A stretch of DNA of 64,000 bases. It comes from Aurantiochytrium sp. KH105. Lineage: Eukaryota; Sar; Bigyra; Thraustochytrida; Thraustochytriidae. The notes beneath the pieces are model-generated. The model was not told the origin of the DNA and did not search any database. It worked only from the letters and a program-made list of their open reading frames with translations. The stretch is taken from positions 1 to 64,000 of the forward strand of contig BGKB01000278.1 in NCBI GenBank assembly GCA_003116975.1, given 5' to 3'. Made by a program: the position numbers and the translations under genes. Positions within the stretch are counted from its first letter, which is position 1; each line of letters begins with the position of its first letter. Positions 40,683 through 51,242 of this stretch are shown one piece after another.

Positions 40683-42995
40683 ATGGCGGCGGCTTCCACC
40701 GCCGACTTCGGCGTCGAGGCCGTGAGCGGCGTGCTCGCAGACGGCCACAACGCGCCGTCGCTCGTGGTCACGCACGGCCAGGAACGTGTGCTGATCAATG
40801 TTCCCGAGGGCTGCCAGCGCATGTGCGGCGAAAACAAGGTGCGCATGGCGAAGATGGACCACATCCTCCTCACGCGCATGCATGCCGACTGTGCGCTGGG
40901 CCTCGGCGGCATGCTCCTCACGCTCTCGGGCGTCGCTTCCATGCGTCTCGAAAACACCGCCGCGGTAGATACGACGTTTGACATGAACATGTATGGCCCA
41001 CCTGGCCTCGGGCGCTTTGTGCACGCTCATCACCACGTCTACAAGCGCAAACAGTCGCGCATTACGGTCCATGAAGTCGAAAACCCTTCGCACCCGCTCG
41101 AGCTGCCAAGTGGTCTGAGCATCCTTCCCGTCGCCCTCCATCGCGAAGAAAGTCGAAGCAAAAGCGAGAGCGACGTCGATGCTGAGGACGAAACCCGCGA
41201 TGCCAAACGTCGCAAGACGAATGACAAAGAAGACGACGACGACACGTATGCAACACCGTACAACTTTGGCCAGTTCCGCGTCTGCTCCACTGCTTCCAAG
41301 CCTCTTGATAATAAAGTGGTAGATGCTCAGCGAGAGTTCGAGCAGGTCTGCTGCTGTTATGTAATGTCTGCCCCTGCCAAGCGAGGAAAATTTCTACCGG
41401 CCATTGCCCTCAAACTTGGGGTTCCCAAAGGTCCCGACTTTGGCCGTCTCACACGCGGTGAGGCCGTCAAGACGCCCGAAGGTAAACTTGTGCACCCACA
41501 CGAGTGCATGGTGGAGGCTGAGCCCGCACAGCACCTTCTCATTATTACATGTCCCGATCCGGCCTTTATCCCGGCGCTTGAGCAGTCGCAAGAGCTCAAG
41601 TCCTTTTACGAAGCTCCCGGTGTGCGCTTCGTAATTCACCTGGTCTCGGACGTTGTCCTCCGCGATGATGCGTATCTTGCCTGGATGCAGCGCTTCACAG
41701 GTCCGGCCCTCGAACACGTCCTCTTTTCCGAAACCTTGAGCGTCTCTGCTGCGGACCGACCTATCTTTCTTTCAAGCGCTCGCATTCAAGCAGAGCTCAA
41801 TGCCAAGGTGAGCAGCACGTGCTTTGCCGAGGATCTTTCGGCCGCAAGCAACGTTGTGGTTGCAGACTTGGCACCTGTTTTCGAAAAGGATGAGGCCACA
41901 TCTGGGGGCCTTGCGTCACGTACCAAAGCTGGCAGCGCTCGCTGCCTTTGCATTGTGCATCCAGAGTCGCGGCGGGGCTATCACGCGGCGTCGAGCTTGC
42001 TACCACTCGGATCGCAGGCCTCGCTGGTGACGCCGTCGTCCAGCAATCCTCAAGCCGCGCGTCCAGAGAGTGAGCAAGATTGGAGCTTGACTTTTCTGGG
42101 AACAGGTAGCGCCATTCCGTCCAAATACCGCAATGTGAGCTCGATTCTGCTGCGAACGCACTCTGGCTCAATGTTACTGGACGCTGGCGAGGGGACATGT
42201 GCTCAGCTGGCGCGTCTGCTCGGACAAGAAGGCGCACGCGATCTAGTGCAAACGGATCTCAAGTGCGTCTACATTTCGCACATGCACGCCGACCATCACC
42301 TTGGTTTGCTGAATGTCCTTGCGTGGCGCGCACGAGCAGGTTCCTCCGCTTTAGTAATTGTAGGGCCCAAAGCGCTCGGCGACTTTTTGGAAAAATCGAC
42401 TGGCGCCTTCCCAGGCTCATCGCCGCAATATCGATTCATTGCTCTAGACCGGACCCAAGGCTCCAGTCTGCCCGGTCACCTTGTGGAAGTTGGTGACGTT
42501 CTTCCAGGCGCTCCTCGACTCTCCTCTGTGCTTGTGCAGCATTGCTACGATGCGTATGGCGTTGTCATAACGCTGGCGTGCGGAAAGAAAATCGTGTATT
42601 CAGGAGACACAGAACCATGCGAGCGACTTGCGGGCGCAGGTACGGGAGCACATCTTTTGATTCACGAAGCTACATTCGAGGACGAAAAGGTAGATCAAGC
42701 CCGCGCAAAACGTCACTCGACATTGAGCGAGGCTGTTTCGATCGGCAAGAAAATGGGCGTCGACTACACGATTCTCACACACTTTAGTCAGCGTTACCCC
42801 AAGGTTCCACCGCAAATCTTTGAGAGTACAAGTCCAGCGCCGTCGACGAAAAGCAGCGACGAGGTTGTCAAGGTGCCAATGGTCGCGGTGGCTTCAGACC
42901 TGATGACGCTGCGACCGGCGACGCTCAATCATGCTTGTGGGCTGGGGCCAAAAGTGGAAGAAATCCTGGAGACCTTTGACAAGACATTGGCGTAG
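40683..42995 (+). CDS. tRNase Z, long form (ELAC2-like)
   Basis: 770 residues from the ATG at 40683. Two metallo-beta-lactamase halves. The N-terminal half (about 1-400) has lost its metal motif (the equivalent position reads TRMHADCALGLGG) and carries an acidic Lys/Asp insert at about 160-190. The C-terminal half (about 465-770) is catalytic: FLGTGSAIPSKYRNVS, LLDAGEG, HMHADHHLG (codons from 42279), YSGDT, LIHEATF and ILTHFSQRYP. The long form is typical of eukaryotes. It cuts the 3' trailer from pre-tRNAs in nucleus and/or mitochondria. No clear mitochondrial presequence is seen. Divergent with the NYN-KH gene and convergent with the next gene. Confidence 0.95.
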   Translation: MAAASTADFGVEAVSGVLADGHNAPSLVVTHGQERVLINVPEGCQRMCGENKVRMAKMDHILLTRMHADCALGLGGMLLTLSGVASMRLENTAAVDTTFDMNMYGPPGLGRFVHAHHHVYKRKQSRITVHEVENPSHPLELPSGLSILPVALHREESRSKSESDVDAEDETRDAKRRKTNDKEDDDDTYATPYNFGQFRVCSTASKPLDNKVVDAQREFEQVCCCYVMSAPAKRGKFLPAIALKLGVPKGPDFGRLTRGEAVKTPEGKLVHPHECMVEAEPAQHLLIITCPDPAFIPALEQSQELKSFYEAPGVRFVIHLVSDVVLRDDAYLAWMQRFTGPALEHVLFSETLSVSAADRPIFLSSARIQAELNAKVSSTCFAEDLSAASNVVVADLAPVFEKDEATSGGLASRTKAGSARCLCIVHPESRRGYHAASSLLPLGSQASLVTPSSSNPQAARPESEQDWSLTFLGTGSAIPSKYRNVSSILLRTHSGSMLLDAGEGTCAQLARLLGQEGARDLVQTDLKCVYISHMHADHHLGLLNVLAWRARAGSSALVIVGPKALGDFLEKSTGAFPGSSPQYRFIALDRTQGSSLPGHLVEVGDVLPGAPRLSSVLVQHCYDAYGVVITLACGKKIVYSGDTEPCERLAGAGTGAHLLIHEATFEDEKVDQARAKRHSTLSEAVSIGKKMGVDYTILTHFSQRYPKVPPQIFESTSPAPSTKSSDEVVKVPMVAVASDLMTLRPATLNHACGLGPKVEEILETFDKTLA

Positions 42996-43143
42996 CCCAA
43001 AGAAAACGTTTGCCAGCTTTTTTTTTTATCTAATTTTTTGGTGACCAAAAAGTACAGACTAGGAAGTGCGTCCTACGTGCATGCGTGCGGTTGCGCGGAA
43101 ACCTAGAGTGGTAGATTCAGCTTCCTCTTGTTTAACCTTCTCT

Positions 43144-43923
43144 TCATCCCATCCACCATTCGCGGAAAGCTGCGAAACGGATGTACTCTTCAGGGAACGG
43201 AAGTAGGGCCTCTGCGAGCTCATCTTCGGCCAATTCGAGATCGAGCGCTCGCAAAAGATCTGCAAAGTCTTCGCGACGCACCTGCCCCGTGTGGTCGCTC
43301 TTTTCGCGATAGACGTGGCGCAGCGAGGCGTCAACGTCGATTAAACGATCTCCAATCTGGACAAAAAACGGATCGCGTGCGATAATCTCGGGTGCAAGAT
43401 CGATGTCTCGGCCTGAGAGTCTTCGTAGCGACTCGCGGTCTGCTGTGGCGGGTCTTGACATGGTCTCAGCAAAGCCAAGGTCGAGCATTTGCAGCTCCGA
43501 GATCGGCAACACGGGTCCAAGCGCGACTACATCTCGCATCCATCGCTGCTCGATGTGCGTTCCTTGGCGAATGTACGAGCCGACAAGCCGAAATAGGCTC
43601 TCTTGTGGTGTGTTATCTTCATCTTCGTGATTAATCTCGCTCCTCTTGCCCAGGTCATCGCTGGCTGCATTCCTCTCTTCTAAAAACCAATAAGCACCAG
43701 CCATCTCATCGGGGTCCTCCTGATCGCCGAAAGGAATCTTGAGGCTGCCAGGGGGCTGTTCGCCAAAGAAGACCTCGTCAGCAGAAAAAGTATTCGCTTC
43801 ATTTTCTTTCTGGGGCGATTTGTTCCGCCGTGGCCGCGGCGAGCGCAGTGTCGGTGACGAGGCAGACATCTTCATTTCCTGTTTGGGCGGCGCAGGAAAC
43901 ACCGCGCTCACACTTTCGGTCAT
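43144..43923 (-). CDS. Unknown protein with degenerate EF-hand-like C-terminus
   Basis: 259 residues, ATG at 43923. The first 130 residues are disordered (SPRPRRNKSPQKENE; acidic stretches). The C-terminal 130 are folded in appearance: WMRDVVALGPVLPISELQML, then a helix, then YREKSDHTGQVRREDFADLL, which has the Gly and hydrophobic spacing of an EF-hand loop but lacks the first acidic ligand, so Ca2+ binding is doubtful. It ends in FREWWMG. I do not recognise the family. Confidence 0.7.
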   Translation of the reverse strand: MTESVSAVFPAPPKQEMKMSASSPTLRSPRPRRNKSPQKENEANTFSADEVFFGEQPPGSLKIPFGDQEDPDEMAGAYWFLEERNAASDDLGKRSEINHEDEDNTPQESLFRLVGSYIRQGTHIEQRWMRDVVALGPVLPISELQMLDLGFAETMSRPATADRESLRRLSGRDIDLAPEIIARDPFFVQIGDRLIDVDASLRHVYREKSDHTGQVRREDFADLLRALDLELAEDELAEALLPFPEEYIRFAAFREWWMG

Positions 43924-44640
43924 TGTGTTTGGGTACTCGAGTGAGGACAGCGCGCCTGCCGGCAGCCACCACCGCGTAGCCCAGACGCGCGCTCAGAAAG
44001 AGCAAGGGGCGTCTATGCACAAGTCGCTTTGGCGGCAAAAGTAGAAGAAGAAGCAGAACTTGCACCGCTCCTTTTCAAAAAGGAGCGCACGTTCGCAACA
44101 AACGAGGAAGAGCTAGCTGGACGTATGAGTATGCGTCAAAATAATCGACCCTGGTATACGCTAATAAAATCTCCCTCTTCACAAACAGAGTAATCTGGCT
44201 TAAGGCCCTCAAACTTGAAAGGAAATCAAGGAAAGTGAAAAACAAGGCTCAGTGCGGCCAAGTGCGGCCAAGTACGGCCAAGCTCTATCTATCTCTCTTT
44301 TTTGTCTTGACGCCAATGAATCTTTTGAGGAAGCGGTTTAATCATCGATGTGATTTGTTGTGGTTTGATTTGCCGCCGCCAGCAGTAGCGGAGTCTCCTG
44401 CGTAACACAGCAATCAAACATTTATCCTTCTCTCTCTCAACGGACATTTGTCAAAAAGCCCCCCAAATAAATGTTGACCAGACAGTCAGACGATCAGTCA
44501 GTCCATTCTTGCACAGACCACCACCGCCACCGCCACCGTCACCGCCAGGGCCGAGCGCCGGTCCTGTCGGTCTCACGTCAGCGCAAGGCGCAAAGCGCTG
44601 GCTTCGCGTCGCGGAGGTGTCGCAGGTCCCGCGAGAGACG
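43924..44640. promoter_or_regulatory. Divergent promoter interval with a 10-bp triplet repeat
   Basis: 717 bp between divergent genes. Contains three direct copies of AGTGCGGCCA (the third AGTACGGCCA) at 44251-44280. No coding seen. Confidence 0.45.
44251..44280. repeat. Three tandem copies of a 10-mer, AGTGCGGCCA
   Basis: Two identical units and one with a single change. Exact 10-bp spacing places each copy on the same DNA face, as for a cluster of protein-binding sites; this may be chance. Confidence 0.8.
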
Positions 44641-45780
44641 ATGGAAGTCGCGGGCGTAGTCCTGCCGCCCCGAAGGTTGACGATCTGGGAGCGCATCGTG
44701 GAGCAGGTCCCTGGCGCAGAACGCGACGAGGTGCGCGAAATTCTCGGACCCCGCCTCGTGGAGAAGAATGAGTCCCTTTGCCAGGAGCTCGACGCGCTGC
44801 GCGAGATCCTGATTGAATTCCAACAGCAGAATAGAGAGTTTCGCGACAAATTACGCAAACGTCCACCATTACCCGAGCACCCAGCTCGTATTCTCCTCGA
44901 GCAACAAATTCTCTTGCTTCTCAATTCCGTCAAGACGAGCAAGAGCATCCACGCCAAATCCCTCTTGCAGCCAACGTCCCGCACAGATCGAGAGGTTTGT
45001 GACTATGTGCTAAAGAGACACTTGAAGAAATCTGCTCGCGATGGCCAGGCCGGAGCCTTTGATGACACAGCTCGCCCGGGAACGAGCTGCGGGACGTCGC
45101 GAAGTGACAGATATGCATTTGCACGTCGCCCTGGCACAGCAAGCTCTGCGCACTCGGCGGCGTCATTTGCATCGGCGCCCGTCGAGGTCATTGATGCGTT
45201 GGATCGGAAAGCCTTGAGCGTCTTTGCAATCGACAAAATCACCAAAGATCTACGCGCGGCCTTGGAGGCAGAGGAGGAGGATCTTTTGCAGGACATTGAC
45301 CAAATTCAGGCTCTCTTGGAGCTTGAGCATGAGGACATTTCTATTGAAAAGCAGGAGGCGCTCAAACCACCGCCTCCGCTCGAGGACATGCGCGAGTACA
45401 GCGCCAAGCTGGAAAAAACGTGGCTTTTGGAGGATTTGGAGTCCTCCTCGAGTGTCCCCAGCTTTCTTGCTGCGAAACGGGAGGAGTCAAAGAATGCTAA
45501 GATCTTACAGCAACAGCGAGAGAATACTGGAAGCAAAGCTCTTTTCGACGAGGAATTCGCCAGCGCTGCCAAGCAGCATAATTATCATCTACAGCAACAA
45601 AATGTCGACACCGCGCACAACGACACCATGATGCAACGAGATCATCCTGGTCCTCTCCGCCTTGGTCGGGACATTGATTCACGGACAGGACTTCAACACG
45701 GGTCACCTCGAACCTCGCGAACCGTTCAACGCCTCCGTCTTGCCGTCAGCTCGGGCCGTCAGGCTGAGCCGGGCTTCTGA
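44641..45780 (+). CDS. CCDC24-like coiled-coil protein
   Basis: 379 residues from the ATG at 44641. Three blocks line up with vertebrate CCDC24 as I recall it: IWERIVEQVPGAERDEVREIL near the N-terminus (animal form [21 protein letters not shown]), LLEQQILLLLNSVKTS... in the middle, and IDKITKDLRAALEAEEEDLLQDI followed by a PPLEDMREYSAKLEK helix. The order and spacing are the same. The middle contains a Ser/Ala/Arg-rich linker, and the last 90 residues are disordered. CCDC24 is poorly studied in animals. RPT6 follows on the same strand 686 bp later. Confidence 0.65.
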   Translation: MEVAGVVLPPRRLTIWERIVEQVPGAERDEVREILGPRLVEKNESLCQELDALREILIEFQQQNREFRDKLRKRPPLPEHPARILLEQQILLLLNSVKTSKSIHAKSLLQPTSRTDREVCDYVLKRHLKKSARDGQAGAFDDTARPGTSCGTSRSDRYAFARRPGTASSAHSAASFASAPVEVIDALDRKALSVFAIDKITKDLRAALEAEEEDLLQDIDQIQALLELEHEDISIEKQEALKPPPPLEDMREYSAKLEKTWLLEDLESSSSVPSFLAAKREESKNAKILQQQRENTGSKALFDEEFASAAKQHNYHLQQQNVDTAHNDTMMQRDHPGPLRLGRDIDSRTGLQHGSPRTSRTVQRLRLAVSSGRQAEPGF

Positions 45781-46466
45781 TCAATCTTCTATTCTTGGAC
45801 CGCCGTGCGATCTGGTTGGTGCTCGTAACCAGCTATAGCTTATCATCTCCACACGAATTGTACGATATGCAACGAACACCACTTTTCTGTTTCTTCTTCT
45901 TTGTCTTCTTCTTCTTCTTCTTCTTCTTCTTCTTCTTCTTCTTCTTCTTCTTCTTCTTCTTCTTCTTCTTCTTCTTCTTCTTCTTCTTCTTCATGGAAAT
46001 CTTCTTTCTGACGATGATGCCGTCACCCATCCACAGCTAAACCCGCTCCGTGGCTTGCCTGATTTCCTTCCCACTGATGATCATCCAAAGAAGAAAACTC
46101 GCCACAGAGGCCCCCAATTGTCCCCAGGGACCCCAAATGCACCCTCATCAACGGCGAAGCCGAAAGAAGCTCGCGGCAAACAAAGCCAGATACTGGGCGC
46201 TCGCGCGGCCGGAGGAGCGTGCAGAGCAAGCGGCGGCGCGGCACGGCGCGGCGCGGCGCGGCGACAGGAGACGCACCCCGCCCCCTCCCCGACACTCGGC
46301 CGAGCGAGCGCACCTGCGCGGTGCGGCGCGGCACAGCGCAGGCGGAACGGTCCCGTGGATCTCTCTCGTCTCGGTGCCGAGGCAGGAGAAGCGAGGTCGA
46401 GCTTCCTTGCTTGCTTGCTTGCTTGCTTGCTTGCTCGCTCGCTCGCTTGCTCGCTAGCACAAGAGG
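45781..46466. other. Intergenic CCDC24-like to RPT6, with long TTC repeat
   Basis: Holds the CCDC24-like 3' end and the RPT6 promoter. Contains the (TTC)n tract and a CTTG/CTCG tract at 46405-46445 immediately before the RPT6 start. Confidence 0.5.
45889..45992. repeat. (TTC)n / (GAA)n microsatellite, about 100 bp
   Basis: About 30 almost perfect TTC units. GAA/TTC tracts of this length are known to adopt triplex structures and to expand. It is non-coding and lies after the CCDC24-like stop. Confidence 0.95.
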
Positions 46467-47681
46467 ATGGCTCCGTCTGCAAAGATGGCCGCCGGCGGCG
46501 TGGACAGCACGGACGGCGTCGGTACTTTTTTTCGAAGCAAGATTGAGCGCCTGGAGGCGCAGCTCCGCGACAAAACAGCAAACTTGAGGCGACTGCAGGC
46601 ACAGCGCAACGAGTTGAACACGCATGTGCGCATGCTCCGGGATGAGCTTCAAGTACTCCAGGAACCTGGCTCATACGTGGGCGAGGTGGTCAAGCCCATG
46701 GGAAAGAAAAAGGTTCTTGTCAAGGTCAACCCTGAAGGCAAATATGTTGTGGACATCGATCCCAAGATTGATGTTGCCAAGTGCACGGCAAACACCCGCG
46801 TCGCACTGCGCAACGATAGCTACACGCTTCACAAGATCTTGCCCTCCAAGGTGGACCCTCTGGTGTCGCTCATGAAGGTCGAAAAGGTACCCGATTCTAC
46901 GTACGATATGGTCGGTGGTCTTGCGAAGCAGATCCGGGAAATCAAGGAGGTTATCGAGCTCCCCATCAAGCACCCGGAGCTCTTCGAAAGTCTTGGTGTC
47001 GCACAGCCAAAGGGTGTCCTTCTCTATGGCCCTCCCGGTACGGGCAAGACTCTTTTGGCCCGTGCTGTTGCCCACCACACGGACTGTACCTTCATTCGTG
47101 TCTCGGGTGCAGAGCTTGTGCAAAAGTACATTGGTGAGGGTTCTCGCATGGTCCGCGAGCTTTTCGTTATGGCGCGCGAGGCGGCCCCGTCCATCATCTT
47201 CATGGATGAGATCGACTCAATCGGCAGCGCACGGTCTGAGAGCGGAGGCGGCGGCGATGCAGAGGTGCAGCGCACCATGCTCGAACTTCTGAATCAGCTC
47301 GATGGGTTTGAGCCCAGCAACAAGATTAAGGTCATTATGGCCACCAACCGGATCGATATTCTCGATCCTGCCCTTTTGCGTCCGGGTCGTATCGATCGCA
47401 AAATCGAGTTTCCCAACCCGGGTGTCGAGTCTCGCGAGAGCATTCTCAAGATTCATTCGCGCAAGATGAACCTTATGCGTGGAATCAACCTGCAGACGGT
47501 GGCCGGCAAGCTCTCTGGCGCATCTGGCGCCGAGTGCAAGGCTGTATGTACAGAAGCAGGCATGTTTGCCCTCCGCGAACGACGCATTCACGTCACGCAG
47601 GAGGACTTTGAGATGGCCGTCGCAAAGGTCATGAAGAAGGATTCGGACCAGAACATGTCTCTCCGCAAGCTCTGGAAGTAA
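46467..47681 (+). CDS. RPT6: 26S proteasome regulatory ATPase RPT6 (PSMC5)
   Basis: 404 residues, close to the usual 400-406. N-terminal coiled coil (about 24-70), OB-fold region (about 75-140), then the AAA+ module: Walker A GPPGTGKT, Walker [33 protein letters not shown]. The ending [18 protein letters not shown]...LWK is diagnostic of RPT6/PSMC5 over other RPT subunits. It sits in the hetero-hexameric base of the 19S particle and drives substrate unfolding and gate opening. One mild oddity is [17 protein letters not shown], where most species have AEVKGVCTEAGMY. Codons are C-biased as for an abundant protein. Convergent with the next gene, 121 bp. Confidence 0.98.
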   Translation: MAPSAKMAAGGVDSTDGVGTFFRSKIERLEAQLRDKTANLRRLQAQRNELNTHVRMLRDELQVLQEPGSYVGEVVKPMGKKKVLVKVNPEGKYVVDIDPKIDVAKCTANTRVALRNDSYTLHKILPSKVDPLVSLMKVEKVPDSTYDMVGGLAKQIREIKEVIELPIKHPELFESLGVAQPKGVLLYGPPGTGKTLLARAVAHHTDCTFIRVSGAELVQKYIGEGSRMVRELFVMAREAAPSIIFMDEIDSIGSARSESGGGGDAEVQRTMLELLNQLDGFEPSNKIKVIMATNRIDILDPALLRPGRIDRKIEFPNPGVESRESILKIHSRKMNLMRGINLQTVAGKLSGASGAECKAVCTEAGMFALRERRIHVTQEDFEMAVAKVMKKDSDQNMSLRKLWK

Positions 47682-47752
47682 CTCATAATTTTCATTTTGC
47701 TTTGGTGGTCAAATCGCGAGCAAACATTATATAATACATCATCAAACAAATG

Positions 47753-47758
47753 AATAAA
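47753..47758 (+). terminator. AATAAA polyadenylation-like signal after RPT6
   Basis: AATAAA 72 bases after the RPT6 stop, within a 121-bp convergent gap. Use by this organism is unproven. Confidence 0.35.
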
Positions 47759-47802
47759 AGCAGACCCTGAGTGGATGGGGTCAAGTAGATCGATGTATGC
47801 AC

Positions 47803-49647
47803 TCACGATACAGAAGATTTCTTGCTTGGTCCCAAAGCGTGCAGAATCTCCTCAAGACGGCTGATGCGAAACTCTGTCTGACTCGTGGCAGTAATTAGGT
47901 CCACGTCGAGTTTCCATACGCCAGCTACCTTGCATTCACTACATGCATCTCTTTTCGCACAAGGGCCGCATGCCACACCAGCGCATGACTGACAACGGTG
48001 CGGCTGAAGCCCACTTTCAGATCCGCACCAGCGACACCGGGAAAGCAGCGCGCGTTCAGTGGTCAATAGGTCCCCGAGTCTTTGCCGGACGTCACTGAAT
48101 GCCAAGCGCGCCGCACTTCTGATGTTGCCGGCTTCAGCTGCGCTCTCGTGCTTTGACAGTTCGACAACTTTTCGCTCGAACTCGACGCACAGCTGCCGAT
48201 CTCGCTCAGCGCGGCGTCCAAGCTCCGCGTTAGCTCGCTCTTGCTCGCGGAGACGCTCGTGCAACTTCTCAAGGGACACCTTTGATGCATCCTGCGTCAA
48301 GATCTCAATGCGTTTGTTTGCTGCGTCTCGTGCTTCGCAAAGCTGTTGAATCTCCTGGCGTAGCACTTCAACTTCTGTTTGTTGTTGACGTCGCTGAAAG
48401 GCGATGGCATCTTCGCGGCGCTTGATATCTCGTTTTTGGGAAGCGAGCTCTGCCTCGAGCTTCTCAAGAGGAATCACGTGCGCAGCTTGCGCAGCGCGCT
48501 TGATCAAGAGCTTTTGCTCGAGCTCGGCATTCTCACGAGCACGCTCGGTCAAACTATCTTGAAGATCCTTGATACGGTCCGCGTCTCGCGCCCGTGCTCG
48601 ACTCAGGTCCGCAACTTCTGCATGCGCCTTTCGAAGTTTGTGATCAAAGGCCTCTTCCGATTGCCGCTTGTCCGCCCCCGCTTGCATGGCTTGTTTACGT
48701 ACGACAACGACTTCCCCCTTTGTCGCGGCAAGCTCGTTCAGGATTTTGACATTTTCCCGTCGAAGCGCTAAGAGTTCGTTCTCTGCAGCTTTTCCTAGTT
48801 CTGCGCGAACGCGAGCCTCGGCGGCCTTCCAGTCAATCTCGGCCTGACAGCGCGCATCTTCCAAGGTCTTGATGGTCTCGTCGCGCGCGGTGTTTTCTCT
48901 TTCGAGTGTGATGATTTTCTCCGCCAGAGCTGCGGCGTGCTCTCGAAGACTGCTGACCTCGGCGCTTAGGTTTTTACACCGAACATGTGCTTCTTGGAGC
49001 CGTGCTTGCATGTGAGCCTCGCGTTCGGCCCCACGAGGGCTGGCTTTGGTCTGCGCGATGAGTTTCCCTTCTTTAACTTCCGGAAATAAGGGTTTGCTTG
49101 CAAGAGGATTCGCAAGACCATCATGCTTTTCTAGAGGCGATGCTGGGCGCTTTTCTGGATGTGACTTGGCAACGGGGCTTGGGACGTTTGACACCGTTCG
49201 CGATTCCATCAAGGCTGCACGGTCGTGCGCCTGTTTCAATGCACTGGAGAGTTGCTGTACATTTCGTTGTAGCCCTTTGATGAGTCTGTCTTTGTCGTAA
49301 AGTTTGTGCAAAAGATCACCATTGCGCGGTTCAGCTTCGATCGGACTCTTCGCTGCCTGATAGTTTGATTGAACAAAGGGTTCCCGCTCTGTATCTAGTG
49401 ATGTACTTGTTTCTGGCGACTTGAGCGATGTCGCAATATCAAGTGGTCGTCTGGTTCTGCGAATCTCAAGACCTGCGCCAATACCCTGATCTGGAGACCT
49501 TCTTGCAACGAGATTGGCCTCATTTCGGTCTTGAGGTGGGCGTGGAAGCTTGTGCTGCATCTTTAGCAGCCACTGTTCACGATGCTTTCGCATCGTGTCT
49601 GCATCGTCGCGCGATCCCTTTTCGCCTGATACGCCGGAGCGTAGCAT
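47803..49647 (-). CDS. Long coiled-coil protein with C-terminal eight-Cys zinc-finger-like module
   Basis: 614 residues, ATG at 49647. A basic, disordered N-terminus of about 110 residues is followed by almost continuous heptad coiled coil (about 110-520). A Cys-rich module follows at about 538-575: four CxxC pairs (CRWC, CQSC, CGPC, CSEC), spaced like a FYVE/RING-type two-zinc fold but without the FYVE basic motif. The last 40 residues form a short helix. Coiled coil plus treble-clef module is common in endosomal and centrosomal adaptors, but I do not recognise the family and claim no partner. Confidence 0.78.
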   Translation of the reverse strand: MLRSGVSGEKGSRDDADTMRKHREQWLLKMQHKLPRPPQDRNEANLVARRSPDQGIGAGLEIRRTRRPLDIATSLKSPETSTSLDTEREPFVQSNYQAAKSPIEAEPRNGDLLHKLYDKDRLIKGLQRNVQQLSSALKQAHDRAALMESRTVSNVPSPVAKSHPEKRPASPLEKHDGLANPLASKPLFPEVKEGKLIAQTKASPRGAEREAHMQARLQEAHVRCKNLSAEVSSLREHAAALAEKIITLERENTARDETIKTLEDARCQAEIDWKAAEARVRAELGKAAENELLALRRENVKILNELAATKGEVVVVRKQAMQAGADKRQSEEAFDHKLRKAHAEVADLSRARARDADRIKDLQDSLTERARENAELEQKLLIKRAAQAAHVIPLEKLEAELASQKRDIKRREDAIAFQRRQQQTEVEVLRQEIQQLCEARDAANKRIEILTQDASKVSLEKLHERLREQERANAELGRRAERDRQLCVEFERKVVELSKHESAAEAGNIRSAARLAFSDVRQRLGDLLTTERALLSRCRWCGSESGLQPHRCQSCAGVACGPCAKRDACSECKVAGVWKLDVDLITATSQTEFRISRLEEILHALGPSKKSSVS

Positions 49648-50504
49648 GGCCCAAGTTTATCTCCGGAACTCGTACTTGTCCTTGACGAGAACCTGTCAAG
49701 ACAAAGTCTGACGAGGCCAGACAAGGCAAAGGCAAGCAGCGGTGGGCCGGGGCCCCTGTTGGTCTCCCTGCTTACCTTGGCCTCTGTCTGTCTGCCTGTT
49801 TCCCTGCCTCGCATTCCAGTATCGTGACCCTGAAAAGGGAGTCATTGCCATTCCCCCAACCAAGCCCACCCGCGCCCGCCATTGTGCATCGCAGAAAGCG
49901 AAGAAGAGCCGTTGACGAGCGAAAAGGGGAAACCCGCCGTGTCACGGTCCGGTTCTCGCAGGAGAGCGAGGCGAAATGGCGCGAGAGGGAAAGTCTTCTC
50001 TGTTGTTGCGATCGCGAGCCCAGAACGCGATCGCGCAGCGGCTCGAGCGGGCGGCAGAGGCGAGCGGGTCCTTCGCACGCGCCCCGGCCGGCCACGCGAG
50101 GCCCGCCAGGGGCCCCCGGGCCCGACGCGCGCGCGGCCACGCTCTCCGTGGACTCGCAGGATCGGGCACGGCGCATCTCGTGCCAGTTCGTTGGCTTCGT
50201 TCGCGCGCTCATCACTCGCTCTCGCTCTCGCTCTCGCTCTCGCGCAACCCGCACGCTCGCGCGGAGAGCAGGAGCAGGAGCAGATCGCCAAGGCTGGCAC
50301 GCGGCGCGCGCAGCGCCTTCGGGGCAGAGACCGTCCACGCCAGGCCGTCGTTGTTGAGAGCGAGCTTGAGAGCGAGAGACGAGAACGCGCTCCGCACGCA
50401 GACTCTAGCGCAGCTTGCGCTTGCCTCGCCGACGAGGAGGGCGGGAGGGCGAAACGAGCGCTACGCACAGACGCCAGCTAGCGCGCCGTTGATAAACGCG
50501 CAAG
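49648..50504. promoter_or_regulatory. Divergent promoter interval, coiled-coil and ILRUN-like genes
   Basis: 857 bp, GC-rich, with a CTCGCT tandem tract near 50218-50245. Open frames here are Arg/Ala-rich shadows. Confidence 0.45.
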
Positions 50505-51205
50505 ATGGCCGATGAATTGATAGCTCTCTTTGGTAAGATTACCACAAACGACCACGACCAGCTCGTTGATCAGTTCTCCAAAATCCTTCAGGTGGATCGC
50601 CATGTCTCGACATTTTTCCTCGAGGCCTCGCAATGGAACGTGGAGACGGCCGTGCACAACTATCTTGCAAGCATGCAGCAGAGCCGTGGCGGCGGCGGCG
50701 GTGGTAGTTTCGGCGGTAGCGGGGCCATGAGCATTCACCCCCTCGCGGCGCCGCCACAAGCCCAATTTGTCGGAGACCTTGCTCCGTGGCAGTCGCGACC
50801 ATTTTTGCCAAAGACGCTTCTTCCCATCAGACTTCGGTTTCACAACACCGGAACAACGCCTTGGCCCCCAGAGACGCGCCTGGCCTTTGTGGACGGCGAG
50901 CAGATGAGCGGTCCGTTGGAGGTGCCCCTGACGGCTGGCCCTGGCGAACTCGTGGAGACTGTTATTGTCCTGGAGACGCCTGCGAGGGAGGGAACAAGTA
51001 TGGGCTCGTGGCGTCTCGCTTGCATTCACGGCTACTTTGGAGACCCGATTTATCTTATCGTCTCGTCTCACCCGCAGGCGCCTCCTGTCACGTTTCCTGC
51101 ATCCGAATTTCAGCAACAGGGCATGACGCTCCGTCAGCAGAACTCGCCTCAGATCGACCAGCTTGTGGGTGACTTCAACAGCAAGCTTGCGAGCTCTCAG
51201 CAGCA

Positions 51206-51242
<37 letters not shown>

